DNA of 23,402 bases from SKIA01 sp047602905 (GCA_047602905.1 JBLKOP010000012.1:1-23402), one strand, 5' to 3'. Counted from the stretch's first letter, positions 1 to 6,887 are shown. Program-made: numbers and translations. Notes: generated by a model not told the origin, from the letters alone.

Positions 1-675
1 TTTCGCTACAAACTACAAGGCAGCAAAGCAATAATAGCACACAACAACCACGTATTCACACTAACAAACACAGGAGAGCACGACCACGAAAACAAGCAAT
101 GGGTAAATCATTTCTTACGAGAAGACCAACCAACACTACACCACCCACACCCCTACGTACAAGAAGCAATCAAGAACACACAAGGACTACGAGTACTCCG
201 ACAAGACCCGTGGGATTGCTTAGTAGCGTTTATCATAAGCCAAAACAACCACCAAAAACGCATACAACAAAACGTACTGGACATAAGCACGTACGGACAA
301 CCACTAACAAAAGGCTTTCACGCATTTCCTAAACCACACGAACTACCAGGAGAAGAAGAACTCAGACAACTAGGGCTAGGGTACAGAGCAAAACACGTAG
401 CAGCACTTAAAAAAATAGATTTAGACTGGCTGCACAACCTAAAAACCCTCTCCTACAAAGAAGCAAAACAAGAACTACAAACACTCAGCGGAGTAGGACC
501 AAAAGTAGCTGACTGCGTACTCCTCTTCAGCCTAGACTTTGAGCAAGCATGCCCTGAAGACACATGGATAAAAAAAATCTTTGCCGAACACGACTTAACA
601 CGAGAAGACCTAGGAGAACAAGCAGGACTTATACAGCAATCATTGTTTCATTACACAAGAAGCAAGAAGTTGTGA
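1..675 (+). CDS. OGG1-type 8-oxoguanine DNA glycosylase/AP lyase, 5' truncated by window edge
   Basis: The reading frame is open from the first base to a TGA at 673-675 (224 residues visible); the true start lies outside the window. It should excise 8-oxoguanine from DNA and cleave the abasic site. The visible order matches OGG1: a segment with VLRQDPWDCL, then LGLGYRAKHV, then the helix-hairpin-helix with SGVGPKVADC, then the CPEDTW stretch. The catalytic lysine is visible residue 168 and the aspartate is visible residue 187, a spacing of 19 as in human OGG1 (K249, D268). Because it keeps part of the N-terminal domain, it resembles eukaryotic-type OGG1 rather than the shorter Ogg2 or AGOG proteins. 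Its last 36 bases overlap the 3' end of the convergent ATPase gene. Third positions are strongly A/C-rich. Confidence 0.88.
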   Translation, partial: FRYKLQGSKAIIAHNNHVFTLTNTGEHDHENKQWVNHFLREDQPTLHHPHPYVQEAIKNTQGLRVLRQDPWDCLVAFIISQNNHQKRIQQNVLDISTYGQPLTKGFHAFPKPHELPGEEELRQLGLGYRAKHVAALKKIDLDWLHNLKTLSYKEAKQELQTLSGVGPKVADCVLLFSLDFEQACPEDTWIKKIFAEHDLTREDLGEQAGLIQQSLFHYTRSKKL

Positions 676-1827
676 GAACAATTCTTGTATATTACAAACG
701 AGCACTTCGCAGCCATCAACAATAAATGAGTCCGAAGAACCCTTGTACGTAACAACAAAACAACGACTAGGATTATGCATGCGAATAAAGCTTCTTAGCG
801 AAGATAAGTGTTTCTTTTTGAACTGGAGCTTAACTTCAATTCCTACAAGACCAGAAGAAGTTTCTAATACGAAATCAACTTCTTGCTTAGTTTTTGACCG
901 CCAGTACTTCACAGAAAAATTGTTCTTAATTAACTCACAAAACACGTAGTTTTCAAACAAGTCGCCTGTTAGTTCAGAAACAAACTCTCCAGCAATACTG
1001 TTACGCAAGCCAGTATCATAAAAATATATTTTTGGCTGCTTTGAAATCTCTTTTTGCTTATTAGTAAAATACGGTGAAACAGGAGAAATAACATAACTTT
1101 TCTCAAGAGCATCCTCGTATTTTTTTACTGTAGGATATGATAGACCAGTATCTGAGCATACATCAGTATAGGAAATCATGTTTGTAGCGTTATACGCTAA
1201 GAAACGAACAAAACGCTCAAGTGAAGCAACATCTTGTATACTAAATGTCTGCGCAACGTCTTTAAGAATCATCGTCTCTTTTAAGTCAGAGAGCAATATT
1301 TTTTTTTTGTCTATATCTGGCTCCAAAACGATTTTTGGATATCCACCATACACGCAATGAAAAAATATGTTTCTTCGAAGAACAACCTCTGTGTATTCTT
1401 TTTGGCCAACACTACGAAGATATTCTGTTAATGAGAAAGGATACAAACGAAGAATAGATACTCGACCGACAAGATACGAAAGCACTTCCTTTGCAAGTAA
1501 TGTTTCAGATGAAGAAGTTATCCAAAACGTGTAGCCTGCATCAGCAAGGTATTTGAGCTTAGAACCTGCATCAACACAATACTGTACTTCGTCAAGTACT
1601 GTTAACGAATCACTCATATACTGCACAGCGAATCGTTTAATATCTTCTTCAAAGAGGTTGCGCGCATCTGGATCATCAAAAAAAACGTATTTCGCGCTCA
1701 AAATGCTTGCTTGCTGTTTTAAGAAGGTAGTCTTTCCTGCTTGACGAGGACCAACTACTGCAACGATTCGATACATCTCTGTACGTTTACTAAACGGTTC
1801 TAATAATTCTCGTTTTACGTAGACCAT
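640..1827 (-). CDS. AAA_14/DUF4143 family ATPase
   Basis: This 395-residue protein has the architecture of the widespread archaeal/bacterial ATPases with an N-terminal AAA_14 domain and a C-terminal DUF4143 domain. A Walker A motif GPRQAGKTT lies at residues 26-34, a Walker B motif LTVLDE at 75-80, and the family segment LVGRVSILRLYPFSLTEYL near 119-137. The C-terminal part contains YWRSKTKQEVDFVLE (about 307-321) followed by GIEVK (328-332), which looks like a restriction-endonuclease-fold core. The biological role of the family is unsettled; such genes are patchily distributed and often transferred. The ATG at 1827 is supported by a TATA-like box about 25 nt upstream. Third-position usage differs from the neighbouring A/C-rich plus-strand block, consistent with separate acquisition, although this was judged only by eye. 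Confidence 0.9.
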   Translation of the reverse strand: MVYVKRELLEPFSKRTEMYRIVAVVGPRQAGKTTFLKQQASILSAKYVFFDDPDARNLFEEDIKRFAVQYMSDSLTVLDEVQYCVDAGSKLKYLADAGYTFWITSSSETLLAKEVLSYLVGRVSILRLYPFSLTEYLRSVGQKEYTEVVLRRNIFFHCVYGGYPKIVLEPDIDKKKILLSDLKETMILKDVAQTFSIQDVASLERFVRFLAYNATNMISYTDVCSDTGLSYPTVKKYEDALEKSYVISPVSPYFTNKQKEISKQPKIYFYDTGLRNSIAGEFVSELTGDLFENYVFCELIKNNFSVKYWRSKTKQEVDFVLETSSGLVGIEVKLQFKKKHLSSLRSFIRMHNPSRCFVVTYKGSSDSFIVDGCEVLVCNIQELFSQLLASCVMKQ

Positions 1828-1847
1828 TCATAAAACAAAACAGTTCA

Positions 1848-1856
1848 TATATAAAT
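1848..1856 (-). promoter_or_regulatory. TATA box of the DUF4143 ATPase gene
   Basis: The minus strand reads ATTTATATA centred about 25 nt upstream of the ATG at 1827. This spacing places the transcription start at or beside the start codon, so the mRNA is probably leaderless. Confidence 0.6.
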
Positions 1857-1962
1857 AACTTACTAAAATTAAACTCTAGTTTAATAATGGTAAGAGAAAT
1901 AAGAAATTATACTTTAATAATAGTACGTACGCTCCTCTTCTAGTAACACCCCGCAAAAAACA

Positions 1963-2433
1963 TTACTGAACGAATTGATATGCACTAAAAAGATACGGAA
2001 GCTTCACAAAATAATCTCTTTCACCAGTAACAATACTTGATCGATCAAAACGAAAACGTCCTTCTTCTAAAACAAAATACCTAAGAGCAGAACCTTTTAA
2101 CAAGCGTAAAGGAACATGAACTTGACTAGAAGTAACCATATCCTGTACGTTACCAAGAAAAGGAGTTTCTTCAAGCGCACACACTTGCTGAATATACACG
2201 AACACGCCCTCTCGCTCAGAAACCCCGTAGCTCTCTCTTGCATCAGCATCAAAAATATAAATTGCAGGCTGATTACGTAATAAACAAGGAAGTTTAGCAA
2301 GGTCTTTTGGAAAGCTCTGCACCTCTTCACGCAAAAGCCAAGGAATATCTCCTTGAGCCCATAAACGATTCGCTATTGCTTGCTCAGCTTCAGTATCAAA
2401 ACGCGGAAAACAAGCGATATCTTCTAAACCCAT
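1963..2433 (-). CDS. Uncharacterised 156-residue protein
   Basis: I do not recognise this protein. It is a soluble-looking 156-residue sequence without signal peptide or membrane segment. Features visible are an N-terminal helix-like stretch with two tryptophans (RLWAQGDIPWLL, about residues 23-34), a central strand-like stretch AIYIFDADARESYG, and a C-terminal region rich in aromatic residues (RYFVLEEGRFRF; KLPYLFSAYQF). There are no obvious metal-binding cysteine/histidine clusters or nucleotide-binding motifs. The start ATG at 2433 lies about 25 nt downstream of a TATATA box (2455-2460), which supports expression from its own leaderless promoter. It is followed by the DUF4143 ATPase gene in the same direction after a 135-bp gap with a separate promoter, so the two need not be functionally linked. 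Confidence 0.7.
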   Translation of the reverse strand: MGLEDIACFPRFDTEAEQAIANRLWAQGDIPWLLREEVQSFPKDLAKLPCLLRNQPAIYIFDADARESYGVSEREGVFVYIQQVCALEETPFLGNVQDMVTSSQVHVPLRLLKGSALRYFVLEEGRFRFDRSSIVTGERDYFVKLPYLFSAYQFVQ

Positions 2434-2454
2434 ACGTCACGAACAAAAAAAGAC

Positions 2455-2460
2455 TATATA
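2455..2460 (-). promoter_or_regulatory. TATA box of the 1963-2433 gene
   Basis: TATATA is centred about 25 nt upstream of the ATG at 2433 and lies just downstream of the stop codon of the preceding Fe-S carrier gene (stop at 2468-2470). Confidence 0.55.
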
Positions 2461-2467
2461 AGCATTA

Positions 2468-3034
2468 CTAGGAAAAACTTTTTCCACAGCCACAATTCTC
2501 ACTTGCAGAAGGGTTTTCTATCTTAAAACCACTCCCGTCAAGACCGTCAAGGTAATCAAGAACGCTACCCTTAAGAAAATCAGCGCTGTCAGGATCGACA
2601 CGGATATCAAGACCTTCAGTCACTAAAACTACATCGTCATCAAGAGCTTGTGTATCAAAGTCTAAGTCGTACTTAAACCCGCTACAACCACCAGGAATAA
2701 CCTTAACACGCAAAAACAACCCTTCCTTGTTTTCTTCACGAGAAGCAAACTCAGAAATTTTTTCTACAGCACGAGAAGTAACCGTAAGTGTTTCTGAGGA
2801 CAAAGAAACTTCGTGCTCAGCAATAGCTTCGTTCATCTCAGAAATAAGAATCTCCACATCCTCATCATCCATCTGCCCATGACCCATAGCTCCCTGACGA
2901 ATAGTCTCAAAATTACTTACGTGACAACCAACGCAGTGAAGGCCATAGCTCATCATAACCTGCGCAGTAACTGGGTAGCGCATAACGACATCACCAATAT
3001 ACATGTCCGCATTAACGAATTCAGGAGTAGTCAT
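2468..3034 (-). CDS. DUF1858 domain fused to an A-type Fe-S carrier (IscA/ErpA/HesB)
   Basis: This 188-residue protein joins two domains. Residues 5-70 resemble DUF1858, the hybrid-cluster-protein-associated redox-disulfide domain, with the CVGC pair at Cys34 and Cys37. Residues 80-188 are an A-type iron-sulfur carrier. Its three conserved cysteines are present: Cys117 in PGGCSGF and Cys181/Cys183 in ENCGCGKSF, with the family spacing of 64 residues between the first two. The C-terminal domain should hold or transfer Fe-S clusters; the N-terminal domain may supply a redox-active disulfide or recognise a partner, which is inference. The start is set at ATG 3034 rather than the GTG at 3040 because a TATA-like box is centred 26.5 nt upstream. 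That box is shared with the divergent TfoX_N gene. Confidence 0.88.
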   Translation of the reverse strand: MTTPEFVNADMYIGDVVMRYPVTAQVMMSYGLHCVGCHVSNFETIRQGAMGHGQMDDEDVEILISEMNEAIAEHEVSLSSETLTVTSRAVEKISEFASREENKEGLFLRVKVIPGGCSGFKYDLDFDTQALDDDVVLVTEGLDIRVDPDSADFLKGSVLDYLDGLDGSGFKIENPSASENCGCGKSFS

Positions 3035-3056
3035 GCACACAAAGAGTATAGCAGGC

Positions 3057-3064
3057 TTTTAATA
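3057..3064. promoter_or_regulatory. Shared TATA-like box between divergent genes
   Basis: TTTTAATA (TATTAAAA on the other strand) is centred at 3060.5. The divergent start codons at 3034 and 3087 both lie 26.5 nt from that centre. No second TATA-like element with suitable spacing is evident, so one box probably serves two leaderless transcripts. Confidence 0.6.
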
Positions 3065-3086
3065 GCTTACGCACCAAGAAACGTGT

Positions 3087-3401
3087 ATGAGTGAATTCTT
3101 AATGTTCGTACTTGATCAACTCCAAGAACACCTAGAAGTACACGAAAAAAAGATGTTTGGAGGCTACGGGCTATACTGCGAAGATATTTTCTTTGCAATA
3201 GTACACGAAGACACGCTCTACTTTAAAGTAAGTGAAGAAACCAAGAAAACGTACATGCAAGCAGGCATGAAACCATTTAGTCCAAACAAGAAACAAACAC
3301 TAACTAGCTATTACGAAGTACCAGCAGAAACTCTAGAAAACACAGAAGAACTTGCTATCTGGGCTGGAGAAGCGATAGAAGTACAAATAAAGCATCACTA
3401 G
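3087..3401 (+). CDS. TfoX N-terminal domain protein
   Basis: A 104-residue single-domain protein matching the TfoX_N family. The hallmark KKMFGGYGLY lies at residues 21-30, followed by the strand-rich core FFAIVHEDTLYFKV and the MKPFSPNKKQTLTSYYEVP segment. The family is named for the N-terminal half of the bacterial competence regulator TfoX/Sxy, but many stand-alone members exist and their biochemical role is not established, so no competence function is implied here. The length agrees with stand-alone members. The gene is transcribed divergently from the DUF1858-Fe-S carrier gene from what looks like one shared TATA box, which predicts a leaderless start at ATG 3087. Confidence 0.85.
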   Translation: MSEFLMFVLDQLQEHLEVHEKKMFGGYGLYCEDIFFAIVHEDTLYFKVSEETKKTYMQAGMKPFSPNKKQTLTSYYEVPAETLENTEELAIWAGEAIEVQIKHH

Positions 3402-3466
3402 CACTGGACATATGCGCGTAAAGAATAACATATCAAACGACTTCTCAATCTATAAACAAAAACATC

Positions 3467-3472
3467 TATATA
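3467..3472 (+). promoter_or_regulatory. TATA box of the vapBC-like operon
   Basis: TATATA is centred at 3469.5, about 26 nt before the ATG at 3495. This spacing favours 3495 over the upstream in-frame ATG at 3489 and TTG at 3474 as the start of the antitoxin. Confidence 0.6.
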
Positions 3473-3494
3473 GTTGAACTGTTACACTATGCAC

Positions 3495-3734
3495 ATGGAA
3501 GAATTAGTAAAGATGAGCGCCAAAGGACAACTCGTAGTCCCTCAAGACATTCGAGAAGAGCTAAGCCTACGACCAGGAGACAGATTCATCTCCATACCTA
3601 TACAAAACGGCGTCGCATTTAAACGAATAAACCTAAAACAAGAATTCCTACGCATAAACAAAGAGCTACACGAACAGTTTACGACACTCAACAAAGAAGA
3701 TGTGCGTGAGGCTGTTAAGTGGGCAAGAAAATAG
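3495..3734 (+). CDS. vapB: AbrB/MazE-fold (SpoVT-AbrB) antitoxin, VapB-like
   Basis: A 79-residue DNA-binding protein of the swapped-hairpin AbrB fold. The signature VKMSAKGQLVVPQDIREEL lies near the N-terminus and is followed by LRPGDRFISI; the C-terminal 40 residues are charged and helical, the usual toxin-wrapping tail. It should neutralise the PIN toxin encoded immediately downstream and repress its own promoter. The stop codon lies 16 bases inside the toxin gene, the overlapping arrangement typical of toxin-antitoxin pairs. The start was chosen from the TATA spacing; ATG 3489 would add two residues and TTG 3474 seven. Confidence 0.88.
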   Translation: MEELVKMSAKGQLVVPQDIREELSLRPGDRFISIPIQNGVAFKRINLKQEFLRINKELHEQFTTLNKEDVREAVKWARK

Positions 3735-4126
3735 TGCTTGATACAAACGTGCTCATATCAGCGTTTGGATGGAACGGAACACCAAGAAACATAGTTCTTG
3801 CAACCCTAGAAGGAAAATACGAGCTCATAACAACAACAGAACAACTAACAGAAATACAACGAGCGCTCAGCTACCCAAAACTCAAGTTAACCAACAAACA
3901 ACAGCAAAATATTCTTGAAGTAATCAAACACGCAGCAACAATAGTACAGCCAAAAACCTCGGTGTACGTAATACAAGAAGACCCTGACGATAACAAAATA
4001 CTAGAAGCAGCGATCGCAGGAAAAGCAACAACAATTATCAGCGGAGATAAACATGTACTACAACTACAGACATACAAAAACATCCCGATACAAAAGCCAA
4101 GAGAGTTCTACGAGAAAAACAAATAA
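3719..4126 (+). CDS. vapC: PIN-domain toxin (VapC-like, COG1569 type)
   Basis: A 135-residue PIN-domain ribonuclease. The first catalytic aspartate is in IVLDTNVLISAF (residues 5-16), a conserved glutamate follows in TEQLTEIQRAL, and the later acidic residues lie in QEDPDDNKILEAA and ISGDKHVLQL. The layout agrees with the COG1569 group of putative toxin components. It probably cleaves RNA when released from the AbrB-fold antitoxin, with which it is translationally coupled. The start codon is GTG, preceded by GTGAGG at 3706-3711, a Shine-Dalgarno-like sequence at good spacing. There is no sign of truncation. Confidence 0.9.
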   Translation: MGKKIVLDTNVLISAFGWNGTPRNIVLATLEGKYELITTTEQLTEIQRALSYPKLKLTNKQQQNILEVIKHAATIVQPKTSVYVIQEDPDDNKILEAAIAGKATTIISGDKHVLQLQTYKNIPIQKPREFYEKNK

Positions 4127-4152
4127 AAAAAAAAAGTATTCAACAAAAAAAA
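4125..4152 (-). terminator. Poly-T terminator after superoxide dismutase
   Basis: On the minus strand a run of 8 T directly follows the stop codon of the superoxide dismutase gene, and a run of 11 T follows a few bases later. Such T-tracts are the usual archaeal termination signal. Confidence 0.55.
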
Positions 4153-4791
4153 TTATTGCGTTTGGCTGTATCTACGAGCAACTTCCTTCCAGTTCACTAC
4201 GTTCCAGAAAGCAGCGACGTAATCAGGACGCTTGTTTTGGAACGATAAATAATAACTGTGTTCCCAGCAGTCAAGAGCAAGAATAGGAACTAACCCGCTC
4301 ATTAACGGACTATCCTGATTAGGAGTACTAACAACCTCAAGTTCCTTGTCGTGATTAACAACAAGCCAAGCCCAACCACTACCAAAATGCGTCTTTGCCA
4401 TTTCAGAAAACTCTTCTTGAAACGCTTCAAAAGAACCAAAAGACTCCTTAATAGCAAGCAGTAACTCACCAGAAGGATTCGCATCTGCTTCAGGACTGAG
4501 AACACTCCAGAACAAGTTATGATTCACAAACCCGCCGCCGTTATTTGCGATAGCCTCAACTAACACATCAGGAATTAAGTTGATGTGCATAAGTAACGAC
4601 TCAGCAGAGTGCTCAGAAAGAGCCTTCCCGTGCAAAGTATACCCTGCCTTATCAGCGCGCGCAACAGCAGCGTTAAGCTTATCCGTGTAGCCCTGGTGGT
4701 GTTTAGTATGGTGAATCGTCATTGTCTGCTCATCAAAGTGTGGTTCAAGAGCGTCGTAGCTGTACGGTAGATTAGGTAGTTGGTATGTCAT
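4153..4791 (-). CDS. Fe/Mn-family superoxide dismutase
   Basis: A 212-residue superoxide dismutase that converts superoxide to oxygen and hydrogen peroxide in the cytoplasm. It begins MTYQLPNLPYSYDALEPHF as in typical members. All four metal ligands are visible: His27 (IHHTKHH), His91 (FVNHNLFW), Asp174 and His178 (LALDCWEHSYYL). The GGGFVNH context and FGSGWAW resemble the Mn-type branch, but metal choice cannot be settled by sequence alone. ATG 4791 is preferred over an upstream in-frame ATG at 4812, because the family N-terminus starts here and a GAGGT Shine-Dalgarno-like sequence precedes it. A TATA-like sequence at 4843-4848 contains the stop codon of the upstream toxin gene. Presence of this enzyme indicates at least occasional exposure to oxygen. 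Confidence 0.95.
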   Translation of the reverse strand: MTYQLPNLPYSYDALEPHFDEQTMTIHHTKHHQGYTDKLNAAVARADKAGYTLHGKALSEHSAESLLMHINLIPDVLVEAIANNGGGFVNHNLFWSVLSPEADANPSGELLLAIKESFGSFEAFQEEFSEMAKTHFGSGWAWLVVNHDKELEVVSTPNQDSPLMSGLVPILALDCWEHSYYLSFQNKRPDYVAAFWNVVNWKEVARRYSQTQ

Positions 4792-4841
4792 AATAATTAA
4801 CCTCAAACACAAGGATGTAACTGGTTATTAAAAGAGTTTGC

Positions 4842-5153
4842 CTATATATTTTGAGAAATAAGTTTCATAAATTCTTTACGAAGAGAAGACCACGTGCTTT
4901 GAGAAAGCTGTCCTAGGTGTTTTTTTACCAAAGAAGAAGAAAACGTAAAGACATAATTGAGTTTAATAACACTCTCCTTAGCAAGCACTCCTTTAGGAAC
5001 AGTAACTCCCTTCATACGCGTATTACTTGTTATTCCTGCAACAACAAGATTATCGAATTGTTGGTATAAAACAACTGCAGGGCGCAGCTTTACTTCTAAC
5101 GTATCCGCAAATTGCATCTGAATAAGAATAATATCTCCGCAACTATATCTCAT
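4842..5153 (-). CDS. MazF/PemK-like toxin
   Basis: A 103-residue protein resembling the PemK/MazF toxin family (mRNA interferases or related ribosome-independent RNases). It begins MRYSCGDIILIQ, matching the family's N-terminal GDI/V-x-L strand, and has LRPAVVLYQQ followed by VVAGITSN, the characteristic RPAVVL and T-S segments. The last third, with KLNYVFTFSSSLVKKHLGQLS, matches the helix and strand that close the fold. It overlaps the upstream antitoxin gene by 11 bases. ATG 5153 was chosen because GAGGAGG, itself part of an upstream in-frame ATG context at 5174, acts as a plausible Shine-Dalgarno sequence 12 nt ahead. Confidence 0.85.
   Translation of the reverse strand: MRYSCGDIILIQMQFADTLEVKLRPAVVLYQQFDNLVVAGITSNTRMKGVTVPKGVLAKESVIKLNYVFTFSSSLVKKHLGQLSQSTWSSLRKEFMKLISQNI
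4843..4848 (-). promoter_or_regulatory. Possible TATA box of superoxide dismutase
   Basis: TATATA on the minus strand overlaps the TAG stop codon (4842-4844) of the MazF-like gene. It predicts a start of transcription near 4818 and a leader of about 27 nt that contains GAGGT. A weaker TTTTAATA-like box nearer the gene is an alternative. Confidence 0.4.
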
Positions 5154-5367
5154 CCCAGAAAGAGTCCTCCTCATTATCCCAAAGTTCCTGCGCTTTTACT
5201 TGTTGTACGTTATGTAAAAACTTATCGTACTGGTTTTGTTGGCGTAAAGAAGCTTTTGCTCTTGCAAGACGCCGTAATAAGTCATCATAGGTTTGTCTAG
5301 GATAATCTTTTGCTTGCTTAAGCAAGTCTCTTGTCTCTTTTGATATTTGAATAGTTGTATCAGACAT
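5143..5367 (-). CDS. RHH-like antitoxin partner of the MazF/PemK toxin
   Basis: A 74-residue protein encoded just upstream of, and overlapping, the MazF-like toxin. The N-terminal segment TTIQISKETRDLLKQAK resembles the ribbon-helix-helix start common in archaeal antitoxins, and the C-terminus is strongly acidic with tryptophans (ELWDNEEDSFWDEI), typical of a toxin-binding tail. It probably inhibits the toxin and represses the operon. The assignment rests mainly on context and on the C-terminal signature. The start ATG at 5367 is about 27 nt from the centre of an ATATATTAAT box, so the mRNA is probably leaderless. Confidence 0.82.
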   Translation of the reverse strand: MSDTTIQISKETRDLLKQAKDYPRQTYDDLLRRLARAKASLRQQNQYDKFLHNVQQVKAQELWDNEEDSFWDEI

Positions 5368-5390
5368 TATACAAGAGTTATGTATTCATT

Positions 5391-5398
5391 ATATATTA
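5391..5398 (-). promoter_or_regulatory. TATA box of the MazF-like toxin-antitoxin operon
   Basis: An AT-only stretch containing AATATATA on the minus strand is centred about 27 nt upstream of the ATG at 5367. Confidence 0.55.
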
Positions 5399-5453
5399 AT
5401 ATATAGTAATAAAATAAGCACCTTTTTGTACAGAAACAACAATAGCTAATACG

Positions 5454-6086
5454 ATGAACCAAAAAGCGCGAGCAGAAAAAATACTTACTCGCCTAAGCAA
5501 AGAGTACCCTCACTTCATAACAGCACTCGACTGGAGTACGCCCTGGCAATTACTCGTAGCAGTAGTGCTAAGTGCGCAAACAACTGATGAGAACGTAAAC
5601 AACGTAACAAAAGAGTTGTTTACAAAATACTCCTCGCCAAAACAAATAGCAGCTGCACCACTAGAAGAGTTAGAGCAAGATATTTACAGCACTGGCTACT
5701 ACAAAAGCAAAGCAAGAAACCTCAAAAAACTCTGCGAGCAACTCGCAGAGAATAACAACGAAGTACCAGATAACATGCAAGAACTCATTACACTTGCAGG
5801 AGTTGGACGAAAAACCGCAAACGTAGTCCTACACATACTCTACAACAAAGCAGAAGGAATCGTTATGGACACGCACATAGCACGAGTAACGAACAGACTC
5901 GGCTACACAAAACAAAAAAATCCAGAGAAAGCAGAGAAGAAAATGATGCAAGTACTTGATAGCAAAGACTGGAGAGCATGGGGGGACTTACTTATACAGC
6001 ACGGACGAGAAGTGTGTCACGCAAGAAAACCACGCTGTAACGAGTGCGTACTCAACAATCTCTGCCCAAGCGCGAACAACATATAA
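5454..6086 (+). CDS. nth: Endonuclease III, DNA glycosylase/AP lyase
   Basis: A 210-residue base-excision repair enzyme that removes oxidised pyrimidines and cuts the abasic site. The helix-hairpin-helix LAGVGRKTANVVL carries the catalytic Lys120, and VMDTHIARV carries the catalytic Asp139, corresponding to K120 and D138 of the E. coli enzyme. The C-terminal [4Fe-4S] loop is intact with Cys188, Cys195, Cys198 and Cys204 in C-x6-C-x2-C-x5-C spacing. Length is normal for the family. Its TAA stop codon lies inside the TATAAA box of the following mrp-like gene. The promoter upstream is less clear: TTTTTGTA near 5423-5430 has the right spacing but is a weak box. Confidence 0.97.
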   Translation: MNQKARAEKILTRLSKEYPHFITALDWSTPWQLLVAVVLSAQTTDENVNNVTKELFTKYSSPKQIAAAPLEELEQDIYSTGYYKSKARNLKKLCEQLAENNNEVPDNMQELITLAGVGRKTANVVLHILYNKAEGIVMDTHIARVTNRLGYTKQKNPEKAEKKMMQVLDSKDWRAWGDLLIQHGREVCHARKPRCNECVLNNLCPSANNI

Positions 6087-6087
6087 A
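6082..6087 (+). promoter_or_regulatory. TATA box of the mrp-like gene, overlapping the nth stop codon
   Basis: TATAAA is centred at 6084.5, about 27 nt before ATG 6111. The TAA at 6084-6086 is also the stop codon of nth. Confidence 0.65.
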
Positions 6088-6110
6088 CAAGCAAACAATA
6101 CCTTACACGT

Positions 6111-6887
6111 ATGGGACTTCCGTTATTTAAAGAAAACAAGCAAGAAACACAAGTAGACGACCCCATAAACCAAGAAAAGAAACGACTCTATGAAGCAATC
6201 AAACACATACCGCACAGAATAGGAGTCCACGCAGGAAAAGGAGGAGTAGGAAAGACGTTTCTGACAACACAACTCGCACTACTATACGCACAACAAGGAC
6301 TACGAGTAGGGATACTAGACGCAGACGTTGACTGCCCAAACATCCCAAGCGCATACAATCTAGAAGAAGACATGCTCATAGACGAGGATAACAAACTCAT
6401 ACCCGTAGAGTACAGAGGAGTAAAAGTAGCAAGCACGGGTTTTATGCAAAAAAACGATGAAAGCCTCATCATCAGAGGACCCATCAAGCACCGACTACTC
6501 ACGGACTTCATTGAAAAAACTGCTTGGGGAGAACTCGACGTACTCCTCTTTGACTTCCCACCAGGAACAAGTGACGTGCCGCTAAGCGCAATGCAAGTAG
6601 CAAACCTCACAGGACTCGTACTCATAACAACGCCACAAAAAGAAGCACTCCAAGACTGCAGGCGAGCAATACACATGACAAGAAAGATAGGCACACCAAT
6701 ACTCGGGCTAGTAGAAAACATGGCAGGACCGGTGTTTGGAGAAAAAAAAGTACAGCAACTCGCAGAAGAGCTAGAATTAGACTTGTTAGCAAGTATTCCT
6801 CTGAGTCAAGAAACACGAGAAAAAGCAGAGAGAGGAGAGCTCGCGCTCACCAACACAGACATATGGACATCACTATACCAAAACTAA
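6111..6887 (+). CDS. Mrp/NBP35-family P-loop ATPase lacking the CxxC motif
   Basis: A 258-residue deviant-Walker-A ATPase of the Mrp/ApbC/NBP35 branch of the MinD/ParA superfamily. The deviant P-loop GKGGVGKT is at residues 42-49, followed by GILDADVDCPNIP and the switch region DVLLFDFPPGTSD. Family members are Fe-S cluster carriers or scaffolds that bind the cluster through a CxxC after the ENM segment. Here that position reads VENMAGPVFGEKKVQQLAEE, with no CPxC. The protein may therefore act as an ATPase without the usual cluster site, or bind one differently. It starts at a leaderless-type ATG and overlaps the Nudix gene by 25 bases. A ParA-like partition role is less likely, given its close resemblance to Mrp in the DFPPGTSD region. 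Confidence 0.88.
   Translation: MGLPLFKENKQETQVDDPINQEKKRLYEAIKHIPHRIGVHAGKGGVGKTFLTTQLALLYAQQGLRVGILDADVDCPNIPSAYNLEEDMLIDEDNKLIPVEYRGVKVASTGFMQKNDESLIIRGPIKHRLLTDFIEKTAWGELDVLLFDFPPGTSDVPLSAMQVANLTGLVLITTPQKEALQDCRRAIHMTRKIGTPILGLVENMAGPVFGEKKVQQLAEELELDLLASIPLSQETREKAERGELALTNTDIWTSLYQN

Noticed and set aside
99..332. Open frame of 77 codons inside the first 350 bases, plus strand
   Set aside because: It is in another frame of the OGG1-like gene, whose catalytic motifs are read in frame 1.
6111..6887. Assignment of the P-loop ATPase as a ParA partition protein
   Set aside because: DFPPGTSD and ENM segments match Mrp/NBP35 rather than ParA; no ParB-like gene is adjacent.
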